Of a DNA stretch of 64,000 nucleotides, positions 24,251 to 37,169 are shown piece after piece; position 1 is the stretch's first letter; every line of letters begins with the position of its first letter. The position numbers and the translations under genes were made by a program. Location: positions 1 through 64,000 of the forward strand of contig JAUCBJ010002563.1 in NCBI GenBank assembly GCA_032718475.1. The letters are read 5' to 3'. Under the pieces are notes generated by a model that saw only the letters and a list, made by a program, of their open reading frames with translations, did no database searches and was not told the origin of the DNA. Source of the DNA: Nemertoderma westbladi (lineage: Eukaryota; Xenacoelomorpha; Nemertodermatida; Nemertodermatidae).

Positions 24251-26132
24251 TGGTGACTCAAAAAAAAATTTCTATAAACACGTACATAAAATGCAAAAAG
24301 GTGTGCTGATCACGAATCTGAAAACCGTTTTCAATTTCATCGAGTTTCGGCTGAGATTGAGGGGTTTATACACCAGCGCGGGAAAATCTTAAGGCCATGA
24401 TACACCACAGGAGCGGCGAGCGGCAGCGGCCGCGGCAAGCGGCCGCGGCAAGCGGCCACTTTTTAAAAATAGAACACATTATTTTCTATGGGTGATGATA
24501 CACCACAAATGGATGCTGCCGCTCGCCGCTCCTATAGTGTATCTTACTAAAAGTCGCCGCTCACATCGGCCGCTCACATCGGCCGCTCGCGGCCGCCCGC
24601 CACTGCCGCTCGCCGCTCCTGTGGTGTATAATGGCCTTTAGTTTAAACGCTCTGATTTACTGTTCCACTTTGTCGCAAGGCAATGCTAATAACAACAGTC
24701 ACCAGCTAACAGTATACAGTTTACTATTGTTTGATGTAGGCTAATTTTAGTTAAAGATTAAGTTATTTATATTATTAATTTGACACAACAGATGCAATAT
24801 TCATTGTTTAAGATTATTTTTATTCGTTTGTAGCGACACTGTTAGTAGGGGTTGTCTTCCTTGTATTATCGGCCTACTGTATTCACGAATGTTATTAGGG
24901 CTACAAGTTTTGGACCTTATTCTTTCTGTAAAAATCGAAAATGCTTTACTGTAAACCATCTCCACAGTTTTTTTTAACGTGGACTTTCACATCGGATTTA
25001 AACGCATTTATAATAATATCACAGTGTATTGCGATTATGTTCTAGAACACGAAGGATAGCTATTCACATACAGTATGTTTGTTTATTTATAGCAACATAT
25101 TAGCTATATTAAACCCACACACAACCAACGAATGCGGATATTTTAAAAATCTTGAAACACCATGAGCACATAATGAGAGTAAAAATAAATAGGAAATTGA
25201 AAGAATACAGTTAGTTTACCTGGATTTCTTCTACGTGAGTTCATGCAATTGGGAACAGAACAATAAGAACAGTGAGATTTCGCCATGTTTGTGTAGCTCT
25301 CAGTGTGCGAAACTGCAAACACAGTTGATTGATAAAGTTGATAGATAAAGTTGATAGATAAAGTTGGATCTTATATTTTCTTTCAATTTCCAATTTATTT
25401 TTACTATGTTTCAATATTATTAAATATTATATCCGCATTCATTGGATGTGTGTGGGATTAATATAACTAATATGTTGCTATAAACAAACATAGGTATAGC
25501 TATCCATCACCACCTTGTTCTAGAACATAATCGCAATACACTGTTATGTTATTATCAAATGCGTTCAAATCCGATGTGAAATTTCAGGTTTAAAAAAAAA
25601 ACTGTGAAGATGGTTTATTAGCATTTTACAGAAAGAATAAGGTCCAAAACTTGTATGTAGCCCTAATAATATTCGTGAATACAGTAGCATAATACTATAG
25701 ATTATTATATATATATATTACTATATAATACCGAATAGGCCGATAATACTAGGTACATAAGACAACCCCTACAGTACCGCTACAAACGAATAAAAATAAT
25801 CTTAAACAATGAACATTGCATTGTTGTGTCAAATTAATAATTAATTAATTAATCAATTAAAAATTAATCTTTAACTAAAATTAGCCTATATCAAACAATA
25901 ATAAAATGTATGCTGTTAGCTAGTCAATGTTGTTAGCGTTGCCTAGCGACAAAGTGGAACAGAAAGTAGAAAAGTAGATCAGAGCGTTTAAACTAAGATT
26001 TTCCCGCGGTGGTGTATAAAACCCTCAATCTCAGACGGAACTCGATGAAATTCAAAACGGTTTTCAGATTCGTGATCAGAGCACACTTTTTTACATTTTA
26101 TGAACGTGTTTATACAATTTTTTTTGGGTTAC
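24251..26132. mobile_element. Long foldback (inverted-repeat) element
   Basis: Left arm 24251-25211 is complementary to right arm 25371-26132 with a loop of about 160 bp. Paired landmarks include CGTACATAAAATG / CATTTTATGAACG, GATCACGAATCTGAAAACC / GGTTTTCAGATTCGTGATC, TTCTAGAACA near 25045 and 25521, and GGACCTTATTCTTTCTG / CAGAAAGAATAAGGTCC. No open frame of note lies in it. The left arm carries a 246-bp MITE absent from the right arm. A terminal direct repeat is not obvious. Confidence 0.88.
24392..24637. mobile_element. 246-bp GC-rich MITE with TTA target duplication
   Basis: Terminal inverted repeats begin AGGCCATGATACACCACAGG on the left and, read inward, AGGCCATTATACACCACAGG on the right. 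They continue into AGCGGCGAGCGGCA on both sides. It is flanked by TTA at 24389-24391 and 24638-24640. The other arm of the foldback preserves the empty site (CTTAG, minus-strand reading). A 3-bp TTA duplication is typical of PIF/Harbinger-type (including ISL2EU-like) elements; the superfamily is inferred. Confidence 0.9.
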
Positions 26133-27016
26133 CAACCCTATTGCCTTAAATTTAATTCTTTAGTATTACATGTGTTTATTTATTTGTATGGAATTAATTT
26201 CGCACTACCATATCTCCAGGGTGACATATTTTCCAGCTTTATATCGCAGTGCGACATTATTTCTCAGTATGTCACTACGCCATACATTTTACTATGTATT
26301 TCCAGTAGGCCCCCTATATCCAGTATGTCACCGCGTCATTATTAGGTTGTCATAGAAAATTTGAGTGCATAACTACAAATAATTCCACACAAATAAATAA
26401 AATTAGATTCGCCATTGGTCTTAATTAGCACATTAAAGCTTTTACGGCCCTCGTTCTATTACTTCCCTCGCTACTCGTGCCGTAACGCAATAAAGTGCTA
26501 TTTATGAACAATGACGTACAGTATATAGTTAATATTTATTCCACTTATTTCTGGAAGATGACGCCCAAAACATCGGATAGATGGGGACGGTTGTGGTATA
26601 ACTCTCCTCTGGAAACTTGCCTTTATTATATAATATTTACAATTCAAATATTTGTAATAAACAACCACAAATAATAAAAAAAAATATTGTGTAAATGTTT
26701 GAGGTAATGTAGTCCTGTTGTCCACTTCTGTGGACAAGGCCATAAATGTGATCCAGGAATCGACATATTTCATTTTTTAGATCCCATTCCTATTGAAAAG
26801 TAATATTCAGCTCTTTTTAAAACGTAATTTGGATCAAATGAAGAGAAACTATAACCGAAAATGTAGACTCACTTGCAGCTTTTCGACGTTTGCGTTCCAG
26901 CTTCACATTGAAACAAGAATAGGCCTATTATTAAAAATATAATGAGGGCTACCTATATTGTTGTATCAGCTAATAGCAAAGAAATCACCTGATTCCTATA
27001 GGATGTATGAGATGAT
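26133..27016. other. Noncoding sequence
   Basis: AT-rich, no conserved gene recognised. Short frames at 26100-26345 and 26498-26773 have no family signature. Confidence 0.4.
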
Positions 27017-28107
27017 GTCTACTGTGGACACCAGCCTATAATTGGCTCTGGCTTATTATTGTACACTACTGTGGACACCAGCCTATAATTGGCTCTGGCT
27101 TTGTACACTACTGTGGACACCAGCCTATAATTGGCTCTGGCTTATTATTGTACACTACTGTGGACACCAGCCTATAATTGGCTCTGGCTTTGTACACTAC
27201 TGTGGACACCAGCCTATAATTGGCTCTGGCTTATTGTACACTACTGTGGACACCAGCCTATAATTGGCTCTGGCTTATTGTACACTAATGTGGACACCAG
27301 CCTATAATTGGCTCTGGCTTATTGTACACTACTGTGGACACCAGCCTATAATTGGCTATGGCTTATTGTACACTACTGTGGACACCAGCCTATAATTGGC
27401 TCTGGCTTATTGTACACTACTGTGGACACCAGCCTATAATTGGCTATGGCTTATTGTACACTACTGTGGACACCAGCCTATAATTGGCTCTGGCTTATTG
27501 TACACTAATGTGGACACCAGCCTATAATTGGCTCTGGCTTATTGTACACTACTGTGGACACCAGCCTATAATTGGCTATGGCTTATTGTACACTACTGTG
27601 GACACCAGCCTATAATTGGCTCTGGCTTATTGTACACTACTGTGGACACCAGCCTATAATTGGCTATGGCTTATTGTACACTACTGTGGACACCAGCCTA
27701 TAATTGGCTCTGGCTTATTGTACACTACTGTGGACACCAGCCTATAATTGGCTCTGGCTTATTGTACACTACTGTGGACACCAGCCTATAATTGGCTCTG
27801 GCTTATTGTACACTACTGTGGACACCAGCCTATAATTGGCTCTGGCTTATTGTACACTACTGTGGACACCAGCCTATAATTGGCTCTGGCTTATTGCACA
27901 CTACTGTGGACACCAGCCTATAATTGGCTCTGGCTTATTGTACACTACTGTGGACACCAGCCTATAATTGGCTCTAGCTTATTGTACACTACTGTGGACA
28001 CCAGCCTATAATTGGCTCTGGCTTATTGTACACTACTGTGTGTGGACACCAGCCTATAATTGGCTCTGGCTTATTGTACACTACTGTGGACACCAACCTA
28101 TAATGGG
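27017..28107. repeat. 44-bp satellite array
   Basis: About 25 copies of a 44-bp unit with landmarks CTACTGTGGACACCAGCC, TATAATTGGCTCTGG and CTTATTGTACA. The first units are a few bases longer (extra TAT). Each unit contains ATTGG, the complement of a CCAAT motif. Open frames through it are repeat-driven. Confidence 0.95.
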
Positions 28108-28377
28108 TCCCTCCCCATTAACCTATAAAACATTGGAATGGCCCAGTGCAGTATCCTGAGACAGATTCTATTGGTTGACTATGGGAAGACTAATCAGCTG
28201 TAATTTTTAAATTTTGAAATTGTAATGTTAGCATATATGAGGAATCATATGATACTGAGTAAACATATATCTTTAGTAATAAAGTACTTCTAGGTAGCTG
28301 AGCAATCTATAATAGTGAATAATATGTAATATTTTGGTTTTGTTCAGAAATGGAAAGAACGAGAAAGCGCATCACCG

Positions 28378-28448
28378 GGGGTTGAACCAGCGCTATACGT
28401 ACGTTTCAGCCTATCAGGCCTCATCAGTAGCGCTAACCAGTTCAGCCA
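28378..28448 (-). promoter_or_regulatory. tRNA-like A and B box pair around a ribozyme
   Basis: On the minus strand TGGCTGAACTGG (28448-28437) fits an RNA polymerase III A box at 11 of 12 consensus positions. GGTTCAACCCC (28388-28378) fits a B box closely. The 48-bp spacing is within the normal internal-promoter range. The hammerhead core fills the interval where a tRNA would have its anticodon arm. Promoter activity is inferred. Confidence 0.6.
28389..28434 (-). ncRNA. Type I hammerhead self-cleaving ribozyme
   Basis: All invariant hammerhead core bases are present. Stem I is AGCGCTA (28434-28428) paired with TAGCGCT (28395-28389), seven perfect pairs, extendable by G-U pairs. CTGATGA follows at 28427-28421. 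Stem II is GGCC/GGCT (28420-28417, 28411-28408; one G-U closing pair) with loop TGATA. GAA is at 28407-28405. Stem III is ACG/CGT (28404-28402, 28399-28397) with a two-base TA loop. Predicted cleavage follows the A of GTA at 28396. An open stem I and a minimal stem III are the layout of animal type I hammerheads, such as those in schistosome SINE-like satellites and retrozymes. Activity is inferred from structure. Confidence 0.9.
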
Positions 28449-30330
28449 CTTGTCCCTGACATTCACTATCCCACCTAATTTGTTACATGTCCTTTTGTTA
28501 CACCTTGAACCAAGTGTGCCTCCTGGGTTAGGTTAACTAACACTTGTAGAAGAGCATCCAGTATAGACAGAGCGGGGCGTGTATCATCTCTATTGCAGAT
28601 GCGTATCAAGCCTTTGCCTTCAATGGTGCCCTAGGCACTATAGCCCTCAATGACTTATTTAGTTGACGGGGCTAAAACCAACCCACTCTTGATCAACTAA
28701 ATAATGAATAGGCTATGCTGCCCTACTGGGCTGACAGCTACAACAGGTAGTACCACATTACTGCCATAGTGGTTGCAGGATCTGGGAACCTGACCTGACT
28801 TCATTTAAATTCAAAATTAATGTAATGTATCAAAAAATAATAAAGTGTATCTTACTTCACTCATATTAATAATAAAAAAGATATATTACAATATTAATAA
28901 TGACCATAATATGTTAAGGTTTATTGTCATTAATGTCATTGATTTTCAATGAATTTCCCAAATTTTATTCTTAAATTGTAACTTTTTCGCTCGAATATAC
29001 CCCAAAATCGGGAGAAAAAGTTTCACTTTTTTCCCTAGGGAAAAACAACAGGATTGCATTGATTTTACTTTTTTTCCCGGCGAAAAAAGTAAAGAAAAAT
29101 ATTTTTGGTGGAATTTATTAAATTTTATTATATATATTAAAAGAGCATCCACCTAGAAAAGGTTTGCACGTAATTTGAACAAAATCCATTCACACACTCA
29201 AAAGTTATTGCAAATTTAGTGTCTGCAAGGCGAACTCCAAAACGGAACTCAATATCCAATATTGGTTTATGTAGTTAAGTGGCTCTCTAGTTACGTAATA
29301 AATATTCGAGAACACTAAAAAATTATTTTAACATTGAGTAAGGCAGCATCAGGAGTTGAAGAGTACAATAATTTGAATCACAGTAACTATGGAAGCAAAA
29401 TATATAGTAAAATACTGCAGTTCAATTTAATTTATTTTGTAACACTACTGTACTGAAGTACATCGCCATGTTTTAAAGAATTTAGCAACAAAAAAGTACC
29501 AATTTAAGAATAAAATTACGTATTACATGGGAAAAAAACGTAGAACATTTTTTTTCAATATTCTCTCGACCCCTTATTAACCTCGCTGGCGCTCGGTAAA
29601 TAAAATGCCTCGAGAAAAATAAAAAAAATTATACTTTATTCCCATGTAATAAATAATTATATTTATCGAAAATTAACTGTAAAGATACTTTTTTTTAATT
29701 TATATTATATTATAATATAATAATTATTAATTATTTTAATTAAATGGTATCAAATCAACATGTAGGGTCTGTGATAGTAAAACATATCGCCCGAGGCACT
29801 ATGGGAGTTACAACTGGGTCAGCCTCCCAAGGATTTAATATCATCAAAATGTATAAATAATAAGCCACTGGAATTACCCCCCACGCCCCCCCCTTCCCTA
29901 CAAATCTTTAATTAATAATTTGTAATTCCATCAGAACACGGTTGCAAAAATGAGGTCGCATTAAAATAAATAATGAATTGTAAAATCTATAATGATAAGC
30001 AGTGAGTAGCGGTCATTAAAATTAAAAAACGGCACTTAAGAAAAAGTACAAAATATGAAGTTCTTACTAAAAATTTTAATTTTATATAAAATGACGAATA
30101 ATAATATATATTACTATAAAAGACAACCTAACGGGAAGGAAGATTAAATACAATTAAATTATCTAAAAGCATAGAATAGACTATAAAAAAAACTAGTGCG
30201 TCATCCACTATACCATAAATCTATTTGACTACATTATTATTGTGGCCACCAGCATTGACTACGACATCATCATATTACTCGAACCTCGCTGTCCAGCCAG
30301 GCATGTCATATAAAACGTAATCATTGTACG
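28449..30330. other. Noncoding sequence upstream of the ribozyme and before the 31/32-bp array
   Basis: 28450-28800 may be the 5' body of the ribozyme-bearing repeat, which cannot be bounded from one copy. The rest is AT-rich. From about 30230 occasional GTCATTA/TACGTCA words appear, a degenerate edge of the satellite. No gene recognised. Confidence 0.4.
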
Positions 30331-30334
30331 TGTC

Positions 30335-33300
30335 ATTAACTACGTCATTATTTTACCTGACAGGGCAATAACTACGTCATTACTGATCTGACAGGTCATT
30401 AACTAGGTGATTATTGATCGGAAAGGTCATACGTCATTACTGATCTGACAGGCCATTAACTAGGTGATTATTGATCTGACAGGTCATTAACTACGTCATT
30501 ATTGTATCTGACAGGTCATTAACTACGTCATTATTGTATCTGACAGGTCATTAACTACGTCATTATTGTACCTGACAGGTCATTAACTACGTCATTATTG
30601 TACCTGACAGGTCATTAACTACGTCATTATTGTACCTGACAGGTCAATAATTACGCCATTACTGATCTGACAGGTCATTAACTAGGTGATTATTGATCTG
30701 ACAGGTCATTAACTACGTCATTACTGATCTGACAGGCCATTAACTAGGTGATTATTGATCTGACAGGTCATTAACTACGTCATTATTGTACCTGACAGGT
30801 CATTAACTACGTCATTATTGTGCCTGACAGGTCAATAACTACGTCATTATTGATCTGACAGGTCATTAACTACGTCATTATTGATCTGACAGGTCATTAA
30901 CTACGTCATTACTGATCTGACAGGCCATTGACTAGGTGATTATTGATCTGACAGGTCATTAACTACGTCATTATTGTACCTGACAGGTCATTAACTACGT
31001 CATTATTGTACCTGACAGGTCAATAACTACGTCATTACTGATCTGACAGGCCATTAACTAGGTGATTATTGATCTGACAGGTCATTAACTACGTGATTAT
31101 TGATCTGACAGGTCATTAACTACGTCATTACTGATCTGACAGGCCATTAACTACGTCATACTGATCTGAAAGGTCATTAACTACGTCATTATTGTATCTG
31201 ACAGGTCATTAACTACGTCAATATTGATCTGACAGGTCATTAACTAGGTGATTATTGATCTGACAGGCCATTAACTACGTCATTATTGTACCTGACAGGT
31301 CATTAACTACGTCATTATTGTACCTGACAGGTTAATAACTACGACATTACTGATCTGACAGGTCATTAACTAGGTGACTATTGATCTGTCAGGTCAATGA
31401 CTATGTCATTACTGATCTGACAGGTCATTAACTACGTCATACTGATCTGAAAGGTCAATGACTATGTCATTACTGGTCTGACAGGTCATTAACTACGTCA
31501 TTATTGTATCTGACAGGTCATTAACTACCTCATTACTGATCTGACAGGTCATTAACTACGTCATTATTGTACCTGACACGTCATTATTGATCTGACAGGT
31601 CATTAACTACGTCATTACTGATCTGACAGGCCATTAACTAGGTGATTATTGATCTGACAGGTCATTAACTACGTCATTATTGTACCTGACAGGTCATTAA
31701 CTACGTCATTATTGTACCTGACAGGTCAATAACTACGTCATTACTGATCTCACAGGTCATTAACTAGGTGATTATTGATCTGACAGGCCATTAACTACGT
31801 GATTATTGATCTGACAGGTCATTAACTACGTCATTACTGATCTGATAGGCCATTAACTAGGTGATTATTGATCTGACAGGTCATTAACTACGTCATTACT
31901 GATCTGACAGGTCATTAACTACGTCATACGGATCTGAAAGGTCAATAACTACGTCATTATTGTACCTGACAGGTCATTAACTACGTCATTATTGTACCTG
32001 ACAGGTCATTAACTACGTCATTATTGTACCTGACAGGTCAATAACTACGTCATACTGATCTGAAAGGTCATTAACTACGTCATTATTGTATCTGACAGGT
32101 CATTAACTACGTCAATATTGATCTGACAGGTCATTAACTACGTCATTACTGATCTGACAGGCCATTAACTAGGTGATTATTGATCTGACATGTCATTAAC
32201 TACGTCATTACTGATCTGACAGGTCATTAACTACGTCATACGGATCTGAAAGGTCAATAACTACGTCATTATTGTACCTGACAGGTCATTAACTACGTCA
32301 TTATTGTACCTGACAGGTCATTAACTACGTCATTATTGTACCTGACAGGTCAATAACTACGTCATTACTGATCTGACAGGTCATTAACTAGGTGACTATT
32401 GATCTGACAGGTCAATGACTATGTCATTACTAATCTGACAGGTCATTAACTACGTCATACTGATCTGAAAGGTCAATAACTACGTCATTATTGTACCTGA
32501 CAGGTCATTAACTACGTCATTATTGTACCTGACAGGTCATTAACTACCTCATTATTGTACCTGACAGGTTAATAACTACGACATTACTGATCTGACAGGT
32601 CATTAACTAGGTGACTATTGATCTGACAGGTCAATGACTATGTCATTACTGATCTGACAGGTCATTAACTACGTCATACTGATCTGAAAGGTCAATAACT
32701 ACGTCATTATTGTACCTGACAGGTCATTAACTACGTCATTATTGTACCTGACAGGTCATTAACTACGTCATTATTGTACCTGACAGGTCAATAACTACGT
32801 CATTACTGATCTGACAGGTCATTAACTAGGTGACTATTGATCTGACAGGTCAATGACTATGTGATTACTGATCTGACAGGTCATTAACTACGTCAATATT
32901 GATCTGACAGGTCATTAACTACGTCATTATTGTACTTGACAGGTCATAAACTACGTCAATATTGATCTGACAGGTCATTAACTACGTCATTATTGATCTG
33001 ACAGGTCATTAACTATGTCATTATTGTACTTGACAGGTCAATAACTACGTCATTACTGATCTGACATGTCATAACTACGTCAATATTGATCTGACAGGTC
33101 ATTAACTACGTCATTATTGATCTGACAGGTCATTAACTACGTCATTATTGTACTTGACAGATCAATAACTACGTCAATATTGATCTGACAGGTCATTAAC
33201 TACGTCATTATTGTACTTGACAGGTCAATAACTACGTCATTACTGATCTGACATGTCATAACTACGTCAATATTGATCTGACAGGTCATTAACTACGTCA

Positions 33301-33615
33301 TTATTGATCTGTCAGGTCATTAACTACGTCATTATTGTACTTGACAGGTCAATAACTACGTCATTACTGATCTGACAAGTCCTAACTACGTCAATATTGA
33401 TCTGACAGGTCATTAACTACGTCATTATTGATCTGACAGGTCATTAACTACGTAATTATTGTACTTTACAGATCAATAACTACGTCAATATTGATCTGAC
33501 AGGTCATTAACTACGTCATTATTGTACTTGACAGATCAATAACTACGTCATTATTGATCACAGGTCATTAACTACGTCATTATTGTACTTGACAGGTCAA
33601 TAACTACGTCATTAC
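30335..33615. repeat. 31/32-bp satellite array, left block
   Basis: Roughly 100 units built from CTGACAGGTCATTAACTACG plus TCATTATTGTAC (32 bp) or TCATTATTGAT (31 bp). Many units carry CTAGGTGAT for CTACGTCAT. The TACGTCA core resembles a CREB/ATF half-palindrome. The LINE interrupts the array at 33616 with an 11-bp duplication of satellite sequence. No coding function. Confidence 0.95.
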
Positions 33616-33650
33616 TACTAGGATCGGCATGCTGCATTGCAGCTGCATTT

Positions 33651-35064
33651 TTAAGAATGCTGTGCCGGCTTGTCAACAAAATTGCACCGCCACAACTCCC
33701 TATCACCCATGACATTTGCTAGATCATCCGCATCTTTAAGGCCAGTGTCCTTTAAGATGCGTCTCAAGTAAGTCATGGGCTGTCCACCATGCTTATTCAC
33801 TCCATGAGGCTGCCAAAGTACAAGATTATGCACTGGCTGGTCCTCACGGCGAAAGCAATGTCCTGCAAAGCGGAGGCGATTTTGTTCTAGTGTCAAGCTT
33901 GGGGGAACCAATGAGACACCTCCAATGTTATATAGTGTCTGGTTGGAGATGTGTGCATTGTACTTGACACAATGAACCCGGCGTAGCATTCTTGTGAATG
34001 TGCCATCCAGAGATCTGGTGTCCTCAGCAGTTAGAGCCCAGCATGGACTCCCGTAGAGGAGTACTGGAACTACTGCTGCTCTAAATAATCGGACCTTAAG
34101 TTTCCGATTAATTCTTGGTGACTTCCAAATCCTGGAAAGCCTATTCAAGGCTGCCCATGCCTTTCCCTTACGTATTCGAAGGTCCTCACCTGACTTCCGG
34201 ATCCATGATCCCAGGTAACAGAAGTCGTCCAGATGCTCAAGCATACCATCCTTTGAGCTTATGCTCATCCGATCAGAGACTTGCTGAGGACTTTCAAAGT
34301 TAACTGTCAAAATTTTGGTCTTTCTGGAGTTAATAAAAAGACCAACACTAGAAGCAGCATGTTCTAATGAGCTGAGGAGCCGTTGGGCTCCCTCTAATGA
34401 TTCTGAGAGCACTCCTAAGTCATCAGCAACGTCTAGATCAGTTAGGTACTTGGCAGGATTTCCTCGACTTCTGGAGCCAGTAGGTGGAGTTATCATCACC
34501 CCATCATCATTATGATGATCTAAGGACATGCGTAGAACATAGTCAACCACAATAATGAATAAGAATGGTGCAAGTGTGTCTCCTTGGAGGACGCCCCATA
34601 ACACTTCAAATGGTTCTGTGTCACCGTCAACAGTAGACACAAATGTTGTCGAACCATCGTATACTGATCTGATTGCTGCAATAATTTCATCAGGAATCCC
34701 ATATAATGAAAGTATGCTGAACATACGTGAGCGAGAGACTGAATCAAAGGCCTTGAAGAAGTCAACAAAGATAACAGCCAGATGCCTGTCCTTCTTTTTT
34801 GATAATTCTTCAAATTATCCTTCTAAGTGCCAAAATGGGCTCCATGGTCCCACGACCTTTACGGAACCCATTCTGATTTCCACGGAGCAGTCTCTCAATG
34901 GGATCCCTGATGCGATTTAATAGAATCCTATTGTATAGCTTTGCAGCAATCGAGATCAATGAGATTCCCCGAAAAGAACCATAGAGTGTTAGGTTGCCCT
35001 TCTTGGGATCTGGCACCAACTTATTTGTTTTCATTTCTTGTGGGACTCTTGTTGTTCGGTACAT
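33651..35064 (-). pseudogene. LINE reverse transcriptase (frameshifted)
   Basis: Finger region at 35064-34810 (NQNGFRKGRGT, typical of non-LTR RTs), then a frameshift near 34810-34730. The palm region at 34724-33651 has LQGDTLAPFLFI and the catalytic ADD in the box VADDL. The C-terminal region follows (LRFAGHC.R and P..YLRRILKD). It ends at TAG before the 3' terminal repeat. Catalytic aspartates are retained but the frame is interrupted. Confidence 0.9.
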
Positions 35065-35090
35065 GTCTACTATGATGGGATAGATGAGCT

Positions 35091-36590
35091 TTAAACACTC
35101 GAAGGTATTTTAAAGACCTCAGGGGGAACACTATCTACTCCACTGGCACGATTGGTCTTAATGCTCTTTGCAGCAGCCTTCACTTCTGCAAAGGAGATAT
35201 CGCCAATGGGAATATCTGGGAGTACAGACTCAGACACTTTTACTTCTATAAAGTTATCAGGCAATATCCTGTCATTATTTAGGAGCTTTTCAAAGTGGAC
35301 TTTCCAACCATTGAGGCGATCGGCTGGTGATTCAGCCTTAACCTTGGTGGTTGGTTGGCTTTTCCGCCCAGTAAGCAAATTGATCGATTTCCATGCCTGG
35401 GATGATTGCCTGCTGTCGTCAGCATCATTGATGGCATCAACCTGTTGGTTTATTAGCTCCTGTAGATTAACAGAGTACTGCCTGTTCAGGGACCTAGATG
35501 CAGCCTTAACTGCATTCTGGGCCGCTGTAGTCTGTTTGAGTCGGGACTCTTTCTGCGCCTTATGAAGGTCATTTCGGCACTTCTGAATTTTGTTGTCAGT
35601 CCAGGGGGCCCTTTTCCTGTTTCGAGGGTATACAGGAACTGTTTCTGCAGCTGCTAACTTAACTGCTTCTGTAAAGGCAGTATAGCCCTCACAGTGATCT
35701 GTCGCCTCAGAGGCAAGAGCCTCATACCTGTTGCTCAGCTGTAGTGTGAAGCTGGATCTCACACTTGGCTGTTGCAACAGAGAGGACCAGTCATGCCGCG
35801 GCAAGGCAGATTTCGTTGTTCTGCTAGCACGCAGACTAAGTCTTACCTTGGCCACAATAAGGCGGTGATCACTGGAGAAGGGTCGAAGTGTAAATACATT
35901 ACAGTCTTGTATAGAGCTTCTGTATTTCCTACGAAACAGAATATGGTCTATCTGGGACTTGTGACCACTGGGTCCACTATGAGTCCATAGCTTTCCAGTT
36001 CGCTTCTTGAACTGGGTTCCAGCCGAAAACAATCCATTTCCAGAGATAAAATCCTGAAGATGGACAGAATTTCGGTTAACACTATTGCTATAGACCCAGG
36101 GCGATGTAGGTGATTGATGCAGACTTGCATTAAAGTCTCCCAGGAATGTTAAGAATGCATGCTGATCCACTCCATCAGTTGCTGCTTGTAGATTGTGGTA
36201 GAAATTGTCCACCTCCTCTACAGGGGCAACACTAGTTGGAGAGTAGCACACAATCAGAACCACCTTAGGAAACTTCTTAGCCAGTCTTCCAGAACATGAG
36301 AAGTGGCAACGGATGATGCGGTTAGAGATTTGGTCTATTTTGTCCAATGCTGCATGTGCAGTTGGCCAATTAGACCAATTCCACCATTGCCACTATCATC
36401 TGCTGACGCGAGGGCGAGTCGCCAACCGCCCCCCATGTCCTTAATCAGAACCTCATCAGTCTGCCCAGTCTGCATTCGGTGCTCTTGAACACCCACTGCG
36501 CTAAGAGAAAGCTTATCTGCCAAGGCAGTCAGCTCACCTTGTCGCATTGGGGACCCGAGTGTTATAGGGTGTTTACTGAGGCTAGTCTAG
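35091..36590 (-). pseudogene. LINE endonuclease and linker (frameshifted)
   Basis: N-terminal endonuclease portion 36547-36335 includes GVQEHRM. A frameshift near 36340 leads to the main frame 36347-35091 with catalytic motifs LGDFNAS and SSDHRLIV of the EEP endonuclease fold. A basic linker leads towards the RT. The 12.4-kb relic corresponds to the end of this segment. Confidence 0.88.
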
Positions 36591-37169
36591 TGACTTGCCT
36601 CAGATTCACCAATGGCTTTGTTGGTCGGGGTGGAACATGAGAGTAGCCTCCAACTCCAGAATCCCTCTCCCCATCACTATCTGGCCTCCCTGGTGACCCA
36701 GGGTTTGGGCCAGAAAGGTCATCAGGAAAGGGACTCAAATAATTGTTGGCTGCTCTCTCTCCAGTAGGGGGTGAGACAGGCAGCCGGTCAGGAGTTAACT
36801 GACGCCTGTGAGGCCGATTGTGTCCGGTAATTCCACTGGCCTCTAGTGGCCGGACCTCCGCATTGCTAATGTAATCCATAGTGGGGGTTGGGGGGTGCTT
36901 TTTTGCCGAGTCAGCTCTCGGGGCAAATACCACACCCTGGTTTGCCATTCCACAGGGTGGGTGTCGCAATGGAGTCAGATATGAGGCCCATCACCCATAT
37001 CTACTCTGGCGCACATGACCCACCATTGGCTGTTGCAGCTCATCTGCTGGGTCATGCCCTGTACCCTTGCTGCCAGGTGCAGGTCGCAGTGAAGTGCTCT
37101 CAGAGTGGACATGAGAACACTCTATTCCTGACCAGCCATTGGTAGATCACCATCTGCCTGGTCAGACAG

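Larger units (their letters stand above)
33616..37169 (-). mobile_element. RTE-like non-LTR retrotransposon (full-length, decayed)
   Basis: 3.55-kb minus-strand element inserted in the satellite and flanked by TACGTCATTAC at 33605-33615 and 37170-37180. It encodes an apurinic-type endonuclease followed by reverse transcriptase, with no visible RNase H. It ends 3' in GCCGATCCTAGTA, also seen in a truncated copy at 52.6 kb. Length and single endonuclease-RT layout suit the RTE group, but clade assignment is tentative. Reading frames are broken at several points, so this copy is inactive. A proline-rich 5' open frame lies at 36969-36562. Confidence 0.9.

Noticed and set aside
34520-34920. Additional frames on both strands across the LINE RT
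   Set aside because: Shadows of the frameshifted reverse transcriptase in other frames.
36451-36460. Second CTGATGAG motif (minus strand) as another hammerhead
   Set aside because: It lies in LINE endonuclease coding sequence, with no following GAAA and no complementary stems.
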